DNA of 15,232 nucleotides from Clostridia bacterium (GTDB lineage: Bacteria > Bacillota > Clostridia > Oscillospirales > CAG-272): positions 1 to 15,232 of the forward strand of contig CAAFLY010000136.1 in NCBI GenBank assembly GCA_900763885.1. Reading direction: 5' to 3'. A model generated the notes under the pieces. That model did not search any database and was not told the origin of the DNA. It was given only the letters and a program-made list of their open reading frames with translations. Within the stretch, counting starts at the first letter, position 1, and each line of letters begins with the position of its first letter. Below, one piece after another: positions 15,232 through 15,232 of this stretch. A program made the position numbers and the translations under genes.

Positions 15232-15232
15232 A

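Overview
The window reads as a moderately GC-rich Firmicutes chromosome, most likely a gut-type member of class Clostridia. The reasons are strong purine-rich ribosome binding sites, sigma-A promoters, intrinsic terminators, a BceRS-BceAB type peptide-resistance module and an Ami/Opp-type peptide importer. No rRNA, tRNA, CRISPR array, transposase or integrase was seen. Coding density is high and no gap exceeds 300 bases. Genus is inference only.

Layout. (1) Positions 1-1415, plus strand: the end of a carbohydrate operon with an SGNH/GDSL hydrolase (its 5' end is probably outside the window) and an RpiB/LacA/LacB-family sugar-phosphate isomerase, closed by a terminator. (2) 1461-3300, plus strand: a single-gene unit with its own extended -10 promoter, encoding a half-size ABC exporter. 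It ends in a hairpin that can work in both directions between convergent genes. (3) 3316-9493, minus strand: an antimicrobial-peptide sensing and detoxification island. A consensus promoter drives a membrane-anchored protein that distantly resembles ApbE, followed by a BceR-type response regulator and a BceS-type intramembrane-sensing kinase. Then comes a 139-base regulatory gap with a clear BceR-like operator (TTACA-N4-TGTAA) and a -10 element, and then bceA and bceB. (4) 9521-15231, minus strand: an oligopeptide importer operon oppB-oppC-oppD-oppF of the streptococcal Ami subtype, ending in a strong terminator. No substrate-binding protein gene lies in the window; it may be upstream of oppB beyond the right edge.

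How the parts fit. In the bce module, known family biology predicts that BceAB senses a cell-wall-active peptide, activates BceS in the membrane, and phosphorylated BceR binds the operator upstream of bceA to raise BceAB. The Opp operon would import peptides. Its components are built unusually: OppD carries about 230 extra residues, partly coiled coil, between Walker A and the Q-loop; OppF carries about 100 extra residues ending in two hydrophobic helices; OppB has an ectodomain of about 270 residues. The first two, and the ApbE-like gene fused into the bce regulatory operon, are the best candidates for undescribed biology here. Subtype assignments rest on motif recognition and memory of families, not on a database search.
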